From Flavobacterium saccharophilum (GTDB taxonomy: Bacteria > Bacteroidota > Bacteroidia > Flavobacteriales > Flavobacteriaceae): DNA of 64,000 nt. Each line of letters opens with the position of its first letter. The first letter of the stretch is position 1. The position numbers and the translations under genes were made by a program. The notes beneath the pieces were generated by a model, which ran no database searches, was not told the origin of the DNA, and saw only the letters and a list, made by a program, of their open reading frames with translations. Shown one piece after another: positions 40,467 through 48,921 of this stretch. Where the stretch lies: positions 496,001-560,000 of the forward strand of contig NZ_FRBY01000003.1 of NCBI RefSeq assembly GCF_900142735.1. The letters run 5' to 3'.

Positions 40467-41033
40467 ATGAAAAATTTCAAAACAATTGCAATAGCATTAT
40501 TCGTAGCGGTGGCTAGTATTTCAGTAAATGCTCAAACTAAAAAAATCGACGTAAAAGCATCTACTATCAAATGGGTAGGTAAAAAAGTAACTGGAGAGCA
40601 CTCTGGAACTGTAAACTTTAAAGACGGAGCTGTAGTTTTCAAAGGAAAAAAATTAACTGGAGGAAGCTTTACAGTTGATATGACTTCATTAACTGCAACT
40701 GACTTAACTGGAGAATACCAAGGAAAATTGAATGGTCACTTAAAAGCTGACGATTTCTTTGGAACTGACAAATTCCCAACTGCAAAATTAGTTTTCAAAA
40801 CTATCGGAGCTAAAGCAACTGACGTTTATACTGTAACTGCTGATTTAACTATCAAAGGAATCACTAAACCAGTAACTTTTGACATCACTGTAGCTGGAAA
40901 CACTGCTACAACTGCTTTCAAAGTTGACAGAACTAAATACGGTATCAAATACAACTCTGGTAACTTCTTCGAAAATTTAGGAGACAAAACTATCAATGAC
41001 GATTTCGAATTGACAGTAGCTTTAAAATTCTAA
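40467..41033 (+). CDS. YceI family periplasmic lipid-binding-like protein
   Basis: The protein has 188 residues. Signal peptide: MKNFKTIAIALFVAVASISVNAQ. The mature lipocalin-like fold has the YceI pattern (IKWVGKKVTGEHSGTVNFKDGAVVFKGKKLTGGSFTVDMTSL ... LTIKGITKPVTFDITVAG). Family members bind isoprenoid or amide lipids in a beta barrel. It is 31 bp after the nitroreductase and before a strong terminator, which ends the marR set. Confidence 0.9.
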   Translation: MKNFKTIAIALFVAVASISVNAQTKKIDVKASTIKWVGKKVTGEHSGTVNFKDGAVVFKGKKLTGGSFTVDMTSLTATDLTGEYQGKLNGHLKADDFFGTDKFPTAKLVFKTIGAKATDVYTVTADLTIKGITKPVTFDITVAGNTATTAFKVDRTKYGIKYNSGNFFENLGDKTINDDFELTVALKF

Positions 41034-41056
41034 TTTGAGGCTTACTAATTCTTTAC

Positions 41057-41090
41057 AAAAAAACCTGAATGAAAGTTCAGGTTTTTTTTT
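41057..41090 (+). terminator. Terminator of the marR-nitroreductase-yceI operon
   Basis: AAAAAAACCTGAA (41057-41069) and TTCAGGTTTTTTT (41076-41088) make a 13-bp stem with a 6-nt loop and a T tail, 23 bp after the yceI stop. Confidence 0.85.
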
Positions 41091-41162
41091 GCTTAAAAAC
41101 TACATTTTCATAACTCACTCTTTTTTAAAGACATATATTACAAAAAGATATTTTTTTTTTGT

Positions 41163-41170
41163 TAAATTTG
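41163..41170 (+). promoter_or_regulatory. Promoter -7 box for the MscS-family gene
   Basis: TAAATTTG matches TAnnTTTG exactly, 55 bp before the ATG at 41225. No clear TTG element was found at the usual distance. Confidence 0.45.
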
Positions 41171-41224
41171 GTTAATGCATCGAGTAAAGTATTTCTAATT
41201 AACTAATGAAATAAATATAGCCAA

Positions 41225-43714
41225 ATGTCAAACCTTGTATTTCTACTCCCAAACATCGCAAAGAAATACAAAAGTATTAGTGTCAAACTTTTTTTAATCG
41301 CATTCACCTCCTTATCCTCTGTATCTGGTATTTCTCAAAATACAACAAGTAAATTGGATTCGATTGTTAAGGAATTGGGAATTAAAGATAAAGCTTCTCT
41401 CATTTTACTTAAAGGCCAAGCCGAAAGAGAAAAAAAAATGAGGGAGGAAAAATACATTAACTATCAAAATGTTCAAAAACAAAATAGGCTTTTCAATTTA
41501 ATTGAACTCGAAATTCAGAATGCAAAATTTCTTTTAACCAAAGGATTCAATTACAAAGACGTTGCCGGAGAAATTTACCAATTAAAAGATTGGGAAGAAT
41601 TTGCTGTTAAGGGAATTGTTGGAAGAAAATTTAGAGTTTTAACGGATCGAAATCTTAGTTCTACTTCTATTCTTCTTGACGAATTATTAAACCGCTCCAC
41701 TGATCGTTTAAAAAAAATCAGCCTTGAAAACCAACAGCTCAGCAGAACTCAGGAAAAAATAGATTCTCTGGTTGCGCAAAAAAATCTATATTACATTCCG
41801 AGCGATTCTGTTTCAAGAGAAATTTACCGCCTTCAATCCGAAAGGACGAGTAAGGATATCACACTGATTTCTGAAAGGTTAAAAAATGCAGTCGACAGCA
41901 TCCAGACATTGGAAATTATGGGCGACCAGTTGAAATACAAAATTGAATCGGATATAATTGAAAATAACAGGCTCAGAAGATTAGAACTCGATCAATTGTT
42001 TACCAAAAAAGTGCCTGTTTTTGAGCGCCCCCTTATTAATATTGATCCCTTTGCTACTTCTATCAGAACAAATGCGCTAGTAATGTATTTTTATTTGATA
42101 AACAATAAAAATTCAATCCTCACAATGTTGCTTTTGATAATTGGAACTGCGATATATTTCAGATTGCAAAAAGGAAAGTTTATTGATCTCGGCTTTAAAA
42201 AAGAAATGTTAGTTGACATCAATATATTAAACAGCCCTATTTCTGCCGCTATTTTGATTGTGTTGAATTTATATCAATTTGTGCTTCCAATGCCACCACT
42301 AATTTTCTCTATAATTATCTGGACAGTATCAACTATTGCATTGGTCATAATGATGCTGCACACGATAAGGACATTTGTATGGAGAGTAATGATTTCCATC
42401 TTTATCCTTAATTTACTAGCCTTTTTTGATATTATAATACTAATTCATTTTGTCGGAGAATCATTTTTAATTTTAGCAATAAATATTCTTGGTATCGGAA
42501 TAGGGGTTTATTCCTTCCTAAACAGAGCCAAATTTCAAAGAAAAATCTATTTATGGTATATTCTTGCAGGCGCTATTCTTCAATTATTCTCCTTCTATTA
42601 TTTGGTAAACGGCCACTATAATTTAGGGAAATTTTTAATGACAAAAGCCGTTTATTGCGTAGTGGTAATTTTTTCTCTTTACCATACTTTAATAGTTGTA
42701 AAAGAGATTAATTTGGTTTCTCAAATTTTAAAAACAACCGACGAAGATAGTTCGAAGAAAACAATAAAAGGCATCCCGCATAATTTTAGCTTTAGCTTCT
42801 ATCTACTGCTTTTTGTTGCGTGTTTTATACTGATGATTAGAAATACCTATATTTTTCAAAGCATCATTGATCCTTTTAGAAACTCTATTTCCGAGACAAG
42901 AAATATTGGAAATATCTCCTTCACATTTGAAAATATAATCATATTCATTCTTATTATTTTATTGTCTGGTTTTATTTCAAAGGTAGTTTCCTTTTTAGCC
43001 AGCGATAATCAGGTTATTAAAAACAAAGACAAGGCTAAAAACATTGGAAGCTGGATGTTTTTATCAAGAATTACAATTGTAACTGTCGGTGTTCTCGTTG
43101 CATTTGCGTCGACCGGAATTCCGTTAGACAGAATAACACTAATCATAAGTGCACTTGGAGTTGGTATAGGTTTTGGTATGCAAAGCCTTGTCAACAACTT
43201 AATAAGCGGATTAATTATTGCCTTTGAAAAACCGGTAAATCTAAACGACATTATTGAAGTAGGCACACAATCCGGAAAAATGAAATCAATTGGTATTCGA
43301 AGCAGCGTTGTAACTACATACGACGGAGCTGATGTAGTGATTCCAAATGGAGAATTACTAAATCAAAATTTAACCAACTGGACTCTGGGCAGCAACCAGC
43401 GACGATCACAAATTCGATTTGGAGTTGCCTATGGAACCGACTTAGAATTGACAAAAAAAATACTTTTAGAAATAATTGGTAAGAATAAAAATATTCTATT
43501 AAAACCGGCACCAACGATTTGGTTTACCAAATTTGGAGATAATTCGATTGATTTAGTGGTAATGTATTGGATCAAGCATTTCGATTTTGACTATGATGTT
43601 AAAAGTGAAATGATTATAGCCATTGACAAAGCATTAAAACAAAACAAAATTGTAATACCGTTTTCACAACAGGATATTCACATTATAAATAAAAATACAG
43701 ACCCTGAAGATTAA
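41225..43714 (+). CDS. Large mechanosensitive channel (MscS/MscK type)
   Basis: The protein has 829 residues. The N-terminal signal is followed by about 230 residues of periplasmic coiled coil (helices such as RLYRLQSERTSKDITLISERLKNAVDSI). About nine or more transmembrane helices lead to the MscS pore helix and beta domain (ALGVGIGFGMQSLVNNLISGLIIAFEKPVNLNDIIEVG). The sequence GIGFGMQSLVNNLISG is the conserved TM3. It releases solutes on membrane tension after hypo-osmotic shock. It is a single gene. Confidence 0.9.
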   Translation: MSNLVFLLPNIAKKYKSISVKLFLIAFTSLSSVSGISQNTTSKLDSIVKELGIKDKASLILLKGQAEREKKMREEKYINYQNVQKQNRLFNLIELEIQNAKFLLTKGFNYKDVAGEIYQLKDWEEFAVKGIVGRKFRVLTDRNLSSTSILLDELLNRSTDRLKKISLENQQLSRTQEKIDSLVAQKNLYYIPSDSVSREIYRLQSERTSKDITLISERLKNAVDSIQTLEIMGDQLKYKIESDIIENNRLRRLELDQLFTKKVPVFERPLINIDPFATSIRTNALVMYFYLINNKNSILTMLLLIIGTAIYFRLQKGKFIDLGFKKEMLVDINILNSPISAAILIVLNLYQFVLPMPPLIFSIIIWTVSTIALVIMMLHTIRTFVWRVMISIFILNLLAFFDIIILIHFVGESFLILAINILGIGIGVYSFLNRAKFQRKIYLWYILAGAILQLFSFYYLVNGHYNLGKFLMTKAVYCVVVIFSLYHTLIVVKEINLVSQILKTTDEDSSKKTIKGIPHNFSFSFYLLLFVACFILMIRNTYIFQSIIDPFRNSISETRNIGNISFTFENIIIFILIILLSGFISKVVSFLASDNQVIKNKDKAKNIGSWMFLSRITIVTVGVLVAFASTGIPLDRITLIISALGVGIGFGMQSLVNNLISGLIIAFEKPVNLNDIIEVGTQSGKMKSIGIRSSVVTTYDGADVVIPNGELLNQNLTNWTLGSNQRRSQIRFGVAYGTDLELTKKILLEIIGKNKNILLKPAPTIWFTKFGDNSIDLVVMYWIKHFDFDYDVKSEMIIAIDKALKQNKIVIPFSQQDIHIINKNTDPED

Positions 43715-43864
43715 AGCGTTTGTGTTTAGGCTCACAAATCATTCTCAATTCTACGTTAAAACAGTTTAATTTACAATTGTCACTCTTTAATAAAAGAGAT
43801 TTTCTTTTCAAAAACATAACGTTCTTAATACTTAAATAACACTTTGGTAATAGCTTATCATGCT

Positions 43865-43891
43865 TTGATTAACATTCGGCTTCTAATTTTG
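43865..43891 (+). promoter_or_regulatory. Promoter of the beta-helix protein gene
   Basis: TTG at 43865-43867, a spacer of 16 bp (one short of the usual range) and TAATTTTG (43884-43891). The ATG follows at 43931. Confidence 0.5.
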
Positions 43892-43930
43892 GGCAACTAA
43901 AAAAAGAAACTAGAAATTCAAATCACAGTT

Positions 43931-45211
43931 ATGAAAACAAAACTACCAATTGCAATTCTAACGCTGCTGAGCAGTTTTTTTATACAAGCACAACAACAAC
44001 CAAAAGGAATTACCGGTACCTCCAACTGGATGTCCAACTGGACCACTTTTAATCCAGCTAAAATAGAATACAACGAAGCAACCAATATCATTGCCGGAAC
44101 GATAGATAAAGATACCCGATTAACAAAACGCAACACCTATCAGCTTGTTGGCGTAGTTTATGTTACCAATAACGCTACTTTAACCATTGAACCCGGAACC
44201 GTTATTCGAGGCGATGATAAAACCTGTGGAACCCTTGTTATTACAAATGGCGCGAAAATTATGGCAGAAGGTTTAGAAACTGATCCTATCGTTTTTACTT
44301 CAAACAAAGAAATTGCAGAAAGAAAACCAGGCGACTGGGGCGGAATTATCATTCTTGGAAAAGCTCCGATAAATACTATTGGCGGAATTCATATTCTTCC
44401 TTTTGATTTAGAACCAATGTTAAATCACTACGGAGGTCAGGATGCTGAAGACAACTCCGGAATCTTAAAATATGTAAGAGTTGAATATGCAGGCAGAAAA
44501 TTAAGTTCGCTAAAAGAACTTAACGGAATTTCGTTAGCAGGAGTTGGAAGAAAAACGGTCTTAAGCAATATTCAGGTTAGTTATTCTAATGATGATTCTT
44601 TTGAATGTTACGGAGGTGAGTTAAACATGAATAATCTAATTTCCTATCGCACTACCGATGATGATTTCGATTTTACTCAGGGAGCACAAATCAACATAAA
44701 TAACAGTATCGCCATTCGTCACCCCTTTTCATCAGACGTTTCCGGGTCAAGATGTTTTGAAGTTGACTCTTATGATAAAATAGGAAATACAGATATGACT
44801 AAAAAATTAACTAAAATAAATGCGAGCAACATCACTTTAGTTAATTTAGAAGAAAACAATCAGGGATTGGTTAGGGAATCTATTTATGTTAGAGAAAATA
44901 CTTTTTTTAATCTGTCTAATAGTATTGTTTCAGGCTTTACTCCTTTTGTTTTACTGGAAGGAAATATTGGAGACGGCGAAGCTAATCTATCGAAAATAAC
45001 ATTCAAAAATTTAATAATTAACAATTGTAATGGTGGAATTACCAGCGAATCCGGAAGTGCAAACCCGGCAATTCAAGGATTTTACGGAAATCCAACTTTC
45101 TTCCTGGATTACACTAAACTTAAAAATAGCGAATTGTTTTCAATGCCCAATATTAAAGGCAATCCCGACTTTAGAATGAACCAAAACAACACAATTGCTA
45201 TTGGAAATTAA
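43931..45211 (+). CDS. Secreted parallel beta-helix-like protein
   Basis: The protein has 426 residues with signal peptide MKTKLPIAILTLLSSFFIQAQ. The body shows repeated short beta strands (ATLTIEPGTVIRG... TLVITNGAKIMAEGLETDPIVFTS... KYVRVEYAGRKL... SYSNDDSFECYGGELNMNNL). These are the rungs of a right-handed beta-helix as in many exported surface or polysaccharide-related proteins. No catalytic set is assignable and no C-terminal sorting (T9SS) domain was seen. It has its own promoter and precedes the trp operon. Confidence 0.65.
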   Translation: MKTKLPIAILTLLSSFFIQAQQQPKGITGTSNWMSNWTTFNPAKIEYNEATNIIAGTIDKDTRLTKRNTYQLVGVVYVTNNATLTIEPGTVIRGDDKTCGTLVITNGAKIMAEGLETDPIVFTSNKEIAERKPGDWGGIIILGKAPINTIGGIHILPFDLEPMLNHYGGQDAEDNSGILKYVRVEYAGRKLSSLKELNGISLAGVGRKTVLSNIQVSYSNDDSFECYGGELNMNNLISYRTTDDDFDFTQGAQININNSIAIRHPFSSDVSGSRCFEVDSYDKIGNTDMTKKLTKINASNITLVNLEENNQGLVRESIYVRENTFFNLSNSIVSGFTPFVLLEGNIGDGEANLSKITFKNLIINNCNGGITSESGSANPAIQGFYGNPTFFLDYTKLKNSELFSMPNIKGNPDFRMNQNNTIAIGN

Positions 45212-45309
45212 GGATTTAAAAATCATCGTTTCTTTTGAAATTTAACAAATTTTCAAATTAAGAAAAGATTTTTTTAAAATTTTATGTCTCCTATTCCAAT
45301 TTACATTTA

Positions 45310-45317
45310 TATCTTTG
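45310..45317 (+). promoter_or_regulatory. trp operon promoter -7 box
   Basis: TATCTTTG matches TAnnTTTG, 19 bp before the leader ORF. A -33 TTG is not obvious. Confidence 0.6.
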
Positions 45318-45335
45318 TGACATCAAAATAAGAAA

Positions 45336-45392
45336 ATGAAAACATTAATGAACAATACTTGGTGGTGGAAGAATTTACGTCAAACGTCGTGA
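45336..45392 (+). CDS. trpL: trp leader peptide (WWW)
   Basis: An 18-residue ORF, MKTLMNNTWWWKNLRQTS, ending TGA at 45390-45392. Three consecutive Trp codons (45360-45368) make ribosomes pause when charged tRNA-Trp is scarce. It lies between the promoter and a strong terminator 39 bp on, right before trpE. This is the standard plan of a ribosome-mediated attenuator. Confidence 0.9.
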   Translation: MKTLMNNTWWWKNLRQTS

Positions 45393-45395
45393 ACA

Positions 45396-45462
45396 AAGCT
45401 TCCTATGGTATTGTAAAACTATAAATATAAAAGGCTTGTCATCACGACAAGCCTTTTTTTTT
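45396..45462 (+). promoter_or_regulatory. trp attenuator: antiterminator segment and terminator
   Basis: The terminator is AAGGCTTGTC (45431-45440), loop ATCAC, GACAAGCCTT (45446-45455), then T to 45462, a perfect 10-bp stem. AAGCTT (45396-45401), just after the leader stop, can pair with AGGCTT of the left arm (5 pairs plus one G-U), giving the competing antiterminator. A ribosome at the leader stop would cover AAGCTT. A ribosome stalled at WWW would leave it free. Confidence 0.8.
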
Positions 45463-45509
45463 GGCCAAAACTAAACTGAAATATTCTAAAAATTAAAAAA
45501 CTATATACA

Positions 45510-46910
45510 TTGAAACCTTTTATACTCAACACACACTACAAACAAATCCTGGCAGATACCATCACGCCGGTAAGTATTTATTTTAAAATCAGAGATAAAT
45601 TTCCAAACAGTTTATTATTGGAAAGTAGTGACTATCACGGAAATGATAACAGTTTCTCTTACGTTTGCTGCAACCCGATTGCGACGATTAAGATTGAAAA
45701 CGAAATCATCTCTAAAACTTTTCCTGATGGAACTACAGAACAAATTGCTATTGATGCTTCGACTAATATTCCGCAAGTAATTCAGGAATTTTCGAGCCAG
45801 TTTAAATCGGAGAAAAATGATTTTAAATTCATTAATAACGGTTTATTCGGATACATTTCTTATGATGCTGTTCGCTATTTTGAGAAAGTTTCAATTGCTA
45901 AAAAAGACAGTGCGACTTTAATTCCAGATGTTTTTTATGCGGTTTATCAAAACATTATTGCGATCAATCACTTCAAAAATGAAGCCTACATCTTTTGTCA
46001 TAGTGTTGATGGAAAAAACAACATTTCTGAAATTGAGCAATTGTTACAATCAAGAAATATTGCTTCTTATAAATTCACCAAAGAAGGCGAAGGTTTTTCT
46101 AACTTAACTGATGAGGAATTCAAACACAATGTGGCTTTGGCAAAGAAGCATTGTTTTAGGGGCGATGTATTTCAATTGGTTTTATCACGTCGTTTTACAC
46201 AAGGTTTCAAAGGTGATGAATTCAATGTTTACAGAGCTTTACGCAGTATAAACCCATCTCCTTATTTATTCTTTTTTGATTATGGAGATTTTAAAATATT
46301 TGGGTCTTCGCCCGAAGCACAAATTATCGTAAAAAATAGAAAAGCAGAAATTCACCCAATCGCCGGAACGTTCAAAAGAACTGGAAACGATGAACATGAT
46401 GCGGTTCTAGCCAAACAACTTTCTGAAGATAAAAAAGAAAACAGCGAACACGTAATGTTGGTCGATTTGGCCAGAAACGATTTAAGCCGAAATGGACATG
46501 ACGTGAACGTAGAGAAATACAGAGAAGTTCAGTTCTTCTCACATGTTATACACTTAGTTTCGAAAGTTACGGGACATTTACACGAAAAAGCCACAACGAT
46601 GCAAGTGGTTGCAGATACCTTTCCAGCCGGAACTTTAAGCGGAGCACCAAAACACAGAGCGATGCAATTGATTGAAGATTACGAAAAAACAAATCGTAAT
46701 TTCTACGGAGGCGCAATAGGTTTCATGGATTTTGATGGAAACTTTAATCACGCCATTATGATTCGAACTTTCTTAAGCAAAAATCATCAATTGCATTGCC
46801 AGGCCGGAGCCGGAATTGTTGCCAGCTCTGACGAAGAAAGTGAAATGCAGGAAGTTTATAATAAATTAAGAGCTTTGAATACAGCGCTGGAAATGGCAGA
46901 GAAAATATAG
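45510..46910 (+). CDS. trpE: Anthranilate synthase component I
   Basis: The protein has 466 residues and a TTG start codon at 45510 (MKPFILNTHYKQIL); no in-frame ATG fits near it. The feedback-control motif LLLESSDYH is near residue 35, and the C-terminal chorismate-binding part has SPSPYLFFFDYGDFKIFGSSPE... and GAPKHRAMQLIEDYE. It makes anthranilate from chorismate with glutamine or NH3 supplied by TrpG. It is the first enzyme of the operon and follows the attenuator by 47 bp. Confidence 0.97.
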   Translation: MKPFILNTHYKQILADTITPVSIYFKIRDKFPNSLLLESSDYHGNDNSFSYVCCNPIATIKIENEIISKTFPDGTTEQIAIDASTNIPQVIQEFSSQFKSEKNDFKFINNGLFGYISYDAVRYFEKVSIAKKDSATLIPDVFYAVYQNIIAINHFKNEAYIFCHSVDGKNNISEIEQLLQSRNIASYKFTKEGEGFSNLTDEEFKHNVALAKKHCFRGDVFQLVLSRRFTQGFKGDEFNVYRALRSINPSPYLFFFDYGDFKIFGSSPEAQIIVKNRKAEIHPIAGTFKRTGNDEHDAVLAKQLSEDKKENSEHVMLVDLARNDLSRNGHDVNVEKYREVQFFSHVIHLVSKVTGHLHEKATTMQVVADTFPAGTLSGAPKHRAMQLIEDYEKTNRNFYGGAIGFMDFDGNFNHAIMIRTFLSKNHQLHCQAGAGIVASSDEESEMQEVYNKLRALNTALEMAEKI

Positions 46911-46974
46911 TAATCAGTATTCAGTTTTTTAGTATTCAGTCGCAGAGAAAGAAATACAGAATATTCAGCGTTAT

Positions 46975-47070
46975 GTCTCCCGAGGTTGAAACCTTGGATA
47001 ATGTTTGAAAAGCAAATATGAAAAGAATGCTTTATAAGCATAGCCAACGGTTTCAACCGTTGGAGATAAG
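46975..47070. repeat. Palindromic spacer between trpE and the lipoprotein gene
   Basis: Two small inverted repeats, CCGAGGTTGAAACCTTGG (about 46980-46997) and CCAACGGTTTCAACCGTTGG (47044-47063, perfect). These GGTTGAAACC-type units are dispersed in related genomes. Confidence 0.6.
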
Positions 47071-47127
47071 GATTGACAAAACCCGATGAAACAATAAAAA
47101 AACAAACCATAAAAACCATAAATAATC

Positions 47128-47571
47128 ATGAAAAAAGCAGTTTCAATTTTATTTTTAATCATTACTATAACCTCTTGCAATTCGGAAAAAAAAGAGAATC
47201 CACTTGAAGGAACCTGGCGTCTCATATCAGCTGAAACCACAGAAAAAGATTCGACTTTCTCGACTTTCAATCCAAAAACAAAAATGATTAAAATTATAAA
47301 TGATACCCATTTTGCTTTCTTTAATCATGATTTGAATAACGGAAAAGACAGTACAGCAGCAGTATTCTTTGGCGGAGGCGGAAAATATACTTTGAAAGAT
47401 AGTGTTTACACCGAGAATCTGGAGTACTTCAACAACCGTCAATGGGAAAATGGAAAATTTGAGTTCGTAGTAAAAATCAAAAATGACACACTTACTCAAA
47501 AAGGAATTGAAAAAGTAGAAAAATTAGGCATCAATCGAATTATTACAGAAAAGTACGTTCGAGAAAAATAA
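47128..47571 (+). CDS. Lipocalin-like lipoprotein inserted in the trp operon
   Basis: The protein has 147 residues. The lipoprotein signal MKKAVSILFLIITITSC has Cys17. Next, LEGTWRLISAETTEKDSTFSTFNPKTKMIKIINDTHFAFF is the opening of a lipocalin-like domain (the GTWxL strand), with barrel strands to the end. Ligand unknown. It is not part of tryptophan synthesis but lies between trpE and trpG on the same strand. Its flanking spacers hold palindromes, so it may have been inserted. Confidence 0.75.
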   Translation: MKKAVSILFLIITITSCNSEKKENPLEGTWRLISAETTEKDSTFSTFNPKTKMIKIINDTHFAFFNHDLNNGKDSTAAVFFGGGGKYTLKDSVYTENLEYFNNRQWENGKFEFVVKIKNDTLTQKGIEKVEKLGINRIITEKYVREK

Positions 47572-47581
47572 AAAAAAATAG

Positions 47582-47660
47582 TTTCAGGTTTTCTTTGTTT
47601 CAAGTTTCAAGTTACTGAAACTTGGCAACTCAGAACCTTAGTAACTTAGCACCTCAAAAA
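47582..47660. repeat. Dispersed repeat before trpG
   Basis: CAAGTTTCAAGTTACTGAAACTTGG (47610-47635) holds an AAGTTTCA/TGAAACTT pair, then GAACCTTAGTAACTTAGCACC. It has the same phrase type as the spacers at 19002 and 61440. Confidence 0.5.
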
Positions 47661-47662
47661 AA

Positions 47663-48229
47663 ATGAAAAAAATATTAGTTATAGACAATTACGATAGTTT
47701 CACTTATAATTTAGTACACTATTTAGAAGATTTAAACTGCGAAGTAACCGTTTACAGAAATGACGAATTTGATATTGACGAAATCGCAACTTTCGATAAA
47801 ATATTACTTTCTCCGGGACCTGGAATCCCGGACGAGGCAGGTTTATTAAAAGAAGTAATTCAGAAATACGGACCGACAAAAAGCATTTTGGGTGTTTGTT
47901 TGGGACAGCAGGCTATTGGAGAAGTTTTTGGCGGAACGCTTTCAAACCTTGATAAAGTATATCACGGTGTGGCGACAAATGTAAAAACGGTAGTTTCAGA
48001 TGAAATTTTGTTCGAAGGTTTAGGAAATGAATTTGAAGTAGGAAGATATCATTCGTGGGTTGTTGATGCTAATTTACCAGATGTTTTAGAAGCAACTTCA
48101 ATAGATGAAAACGGACAAATTATGTCGCTAAGACACAAAACTTTTGACGTAAGAGGCGTTCAGTTTCACCCGGAAAGTGTGTTGACTCCAAAAGGGAAAT
48201 TGATATTAGAGAATTGGATAAAGAGTTAG
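47663..48229 (+). CDS. trpG: Anthranilate synthase component II (glutamine amidotransferase)
   Basis: The protein has 188 residues, a single class-I glutamine amidotransferase domain. Signatures: IDNYDSFTYNLVHYLEDL, nucleophile in LGVCLGQQAIGEVFGG and the His-Glu pair in VQFHPESVLTPKGK. It releases ammonia from glutamine for TrpE. It also resembles PabA, so it could serve both pathways. It is separated from trpE by the lipoprotein gene and palindromic spacers. Confidence 0.95.
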   Translation: MKKILVIDNYDSFTYNLVHYLEDLNCEVTVYRNDEFDIDEIATFDKILLSPGPGIPDEAGLLKEVIQKYGPTKSILGVCLGQQAIGEVFGGTLSNLDKVYHGVATNVKTVVSDEILFEGLGNEFEVGRYHSWVVDANLPDVLEATSIDENGQIMSLRHKTFDVRGVQFHPESVLTPKGKLILENWIKS

Positions 48230-48239
48230 AGGTTAGTCA

Positions 48240-48376
48240 AAAGTTTTAAAGTCGAAAGTCATAAAGTCAATACATAGAATTTAATCTTTCTTATTAAAAC
48301 TAAAACATTTAATCAACTTTATAAAAAACATCAAGTTCGAAGACTTTAAGACCTTCGACTTTAGACTTTAAGACTT
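48240..48376. repeat. Palindromic spacer before the GNAT gene
   Basis: Phrases AAAGTCGAAAGTCATAAAGTC (about 48250) and GACTTTAAGACCTTCGACTTT (about 48340) pair in reverse. It matches the spacer after the same gene (48790-48918). Confidence 0.6.
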
Positions 48377-48784
48377 ATGGAAATAAAACTTTCAGAAACA
48401 AAAGAAATCAACATTCAAGACATTTTGATTTTATACAAAGCCAATGAATGGAGTTCGGCAAATAAACCAAATGAATTATATAATGGTCTTTTGAATTCAG
48501 AGACTTTAATAACAGCTTGGGAAGGAAAAAAGTTAGTTGGTCTTGGGAATGCAATTTCTGATGGATTTTTAACGGTTTATTATCCTCATTTATTGGTGCT
48601 TCCTGATTATCAGGGAAAGGGAATCGGAAAAATGATTGTCGATAAAATGCAGGAGAAATACAGTCACTTTCACATGCAAATGTTAACCGCAGACGGAAAA
48701 TCAGTTGATTTTTACAAAAAGAACGGATTCGAAAGAGCCGGAAAAACAGAGCCCATGTGGATTTATCAGGGAAATGAACATTAA
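48377..48784 (+). CDS. GNAT acetyltransferase inside the trp operon
   Basis: The protein has 135 residues. GNAT motif A: LLVLPDYQGKGIGKMIVDKMQEKYSHFHMQMLTADGKSVDFYKKNGFERAGK, with the Q-G-K-G-I-G loop binding acetyl-CoA. Substrate unknown. It lies between trpG and trpD but has no known place in the pathway. Related palindromic spacers lie on both sides, so it may be a mobile insertion. Confidence 0.85.
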   Translation: MEIKLSETKEINIQDILILYKANEWSSANKPNELYNGLLNSETLITAWEGKKLVGLGNAISDGFLTVYYPHLLVLPDYQGKGIGKMIVDKMQEKYSHFHMQMLTADGKSVDFYKKNGFERAGKTEPMWIYQGNEH

Positions 48785-48789
48785 TAAAT

Positions 48790-48918
48790 TAGTCGTAAAG
48801 TCTGAATGTCGAAAGTCATAAAGTCAAATGCGGCGCGAAAAATTATAGATAGAAAAAACTAAAAATATCAAAAGTCAAAATACTTTAAGACTTTCGACTT
48901 TTGACTTTAAGACTCACA
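48790..48918. repeat. Palindromic spacer before trpD
   Basis: GTCGAAAGTCATAAAGTC (left) and GACTTTCGACTTTTGACTTTAAGACTC (right) form an inverted-repeat spacer of the same family as 48240-48376. They bracket the GNAT gene. Confidence 0.6.
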
Positions 48919-48921
48919 TAA

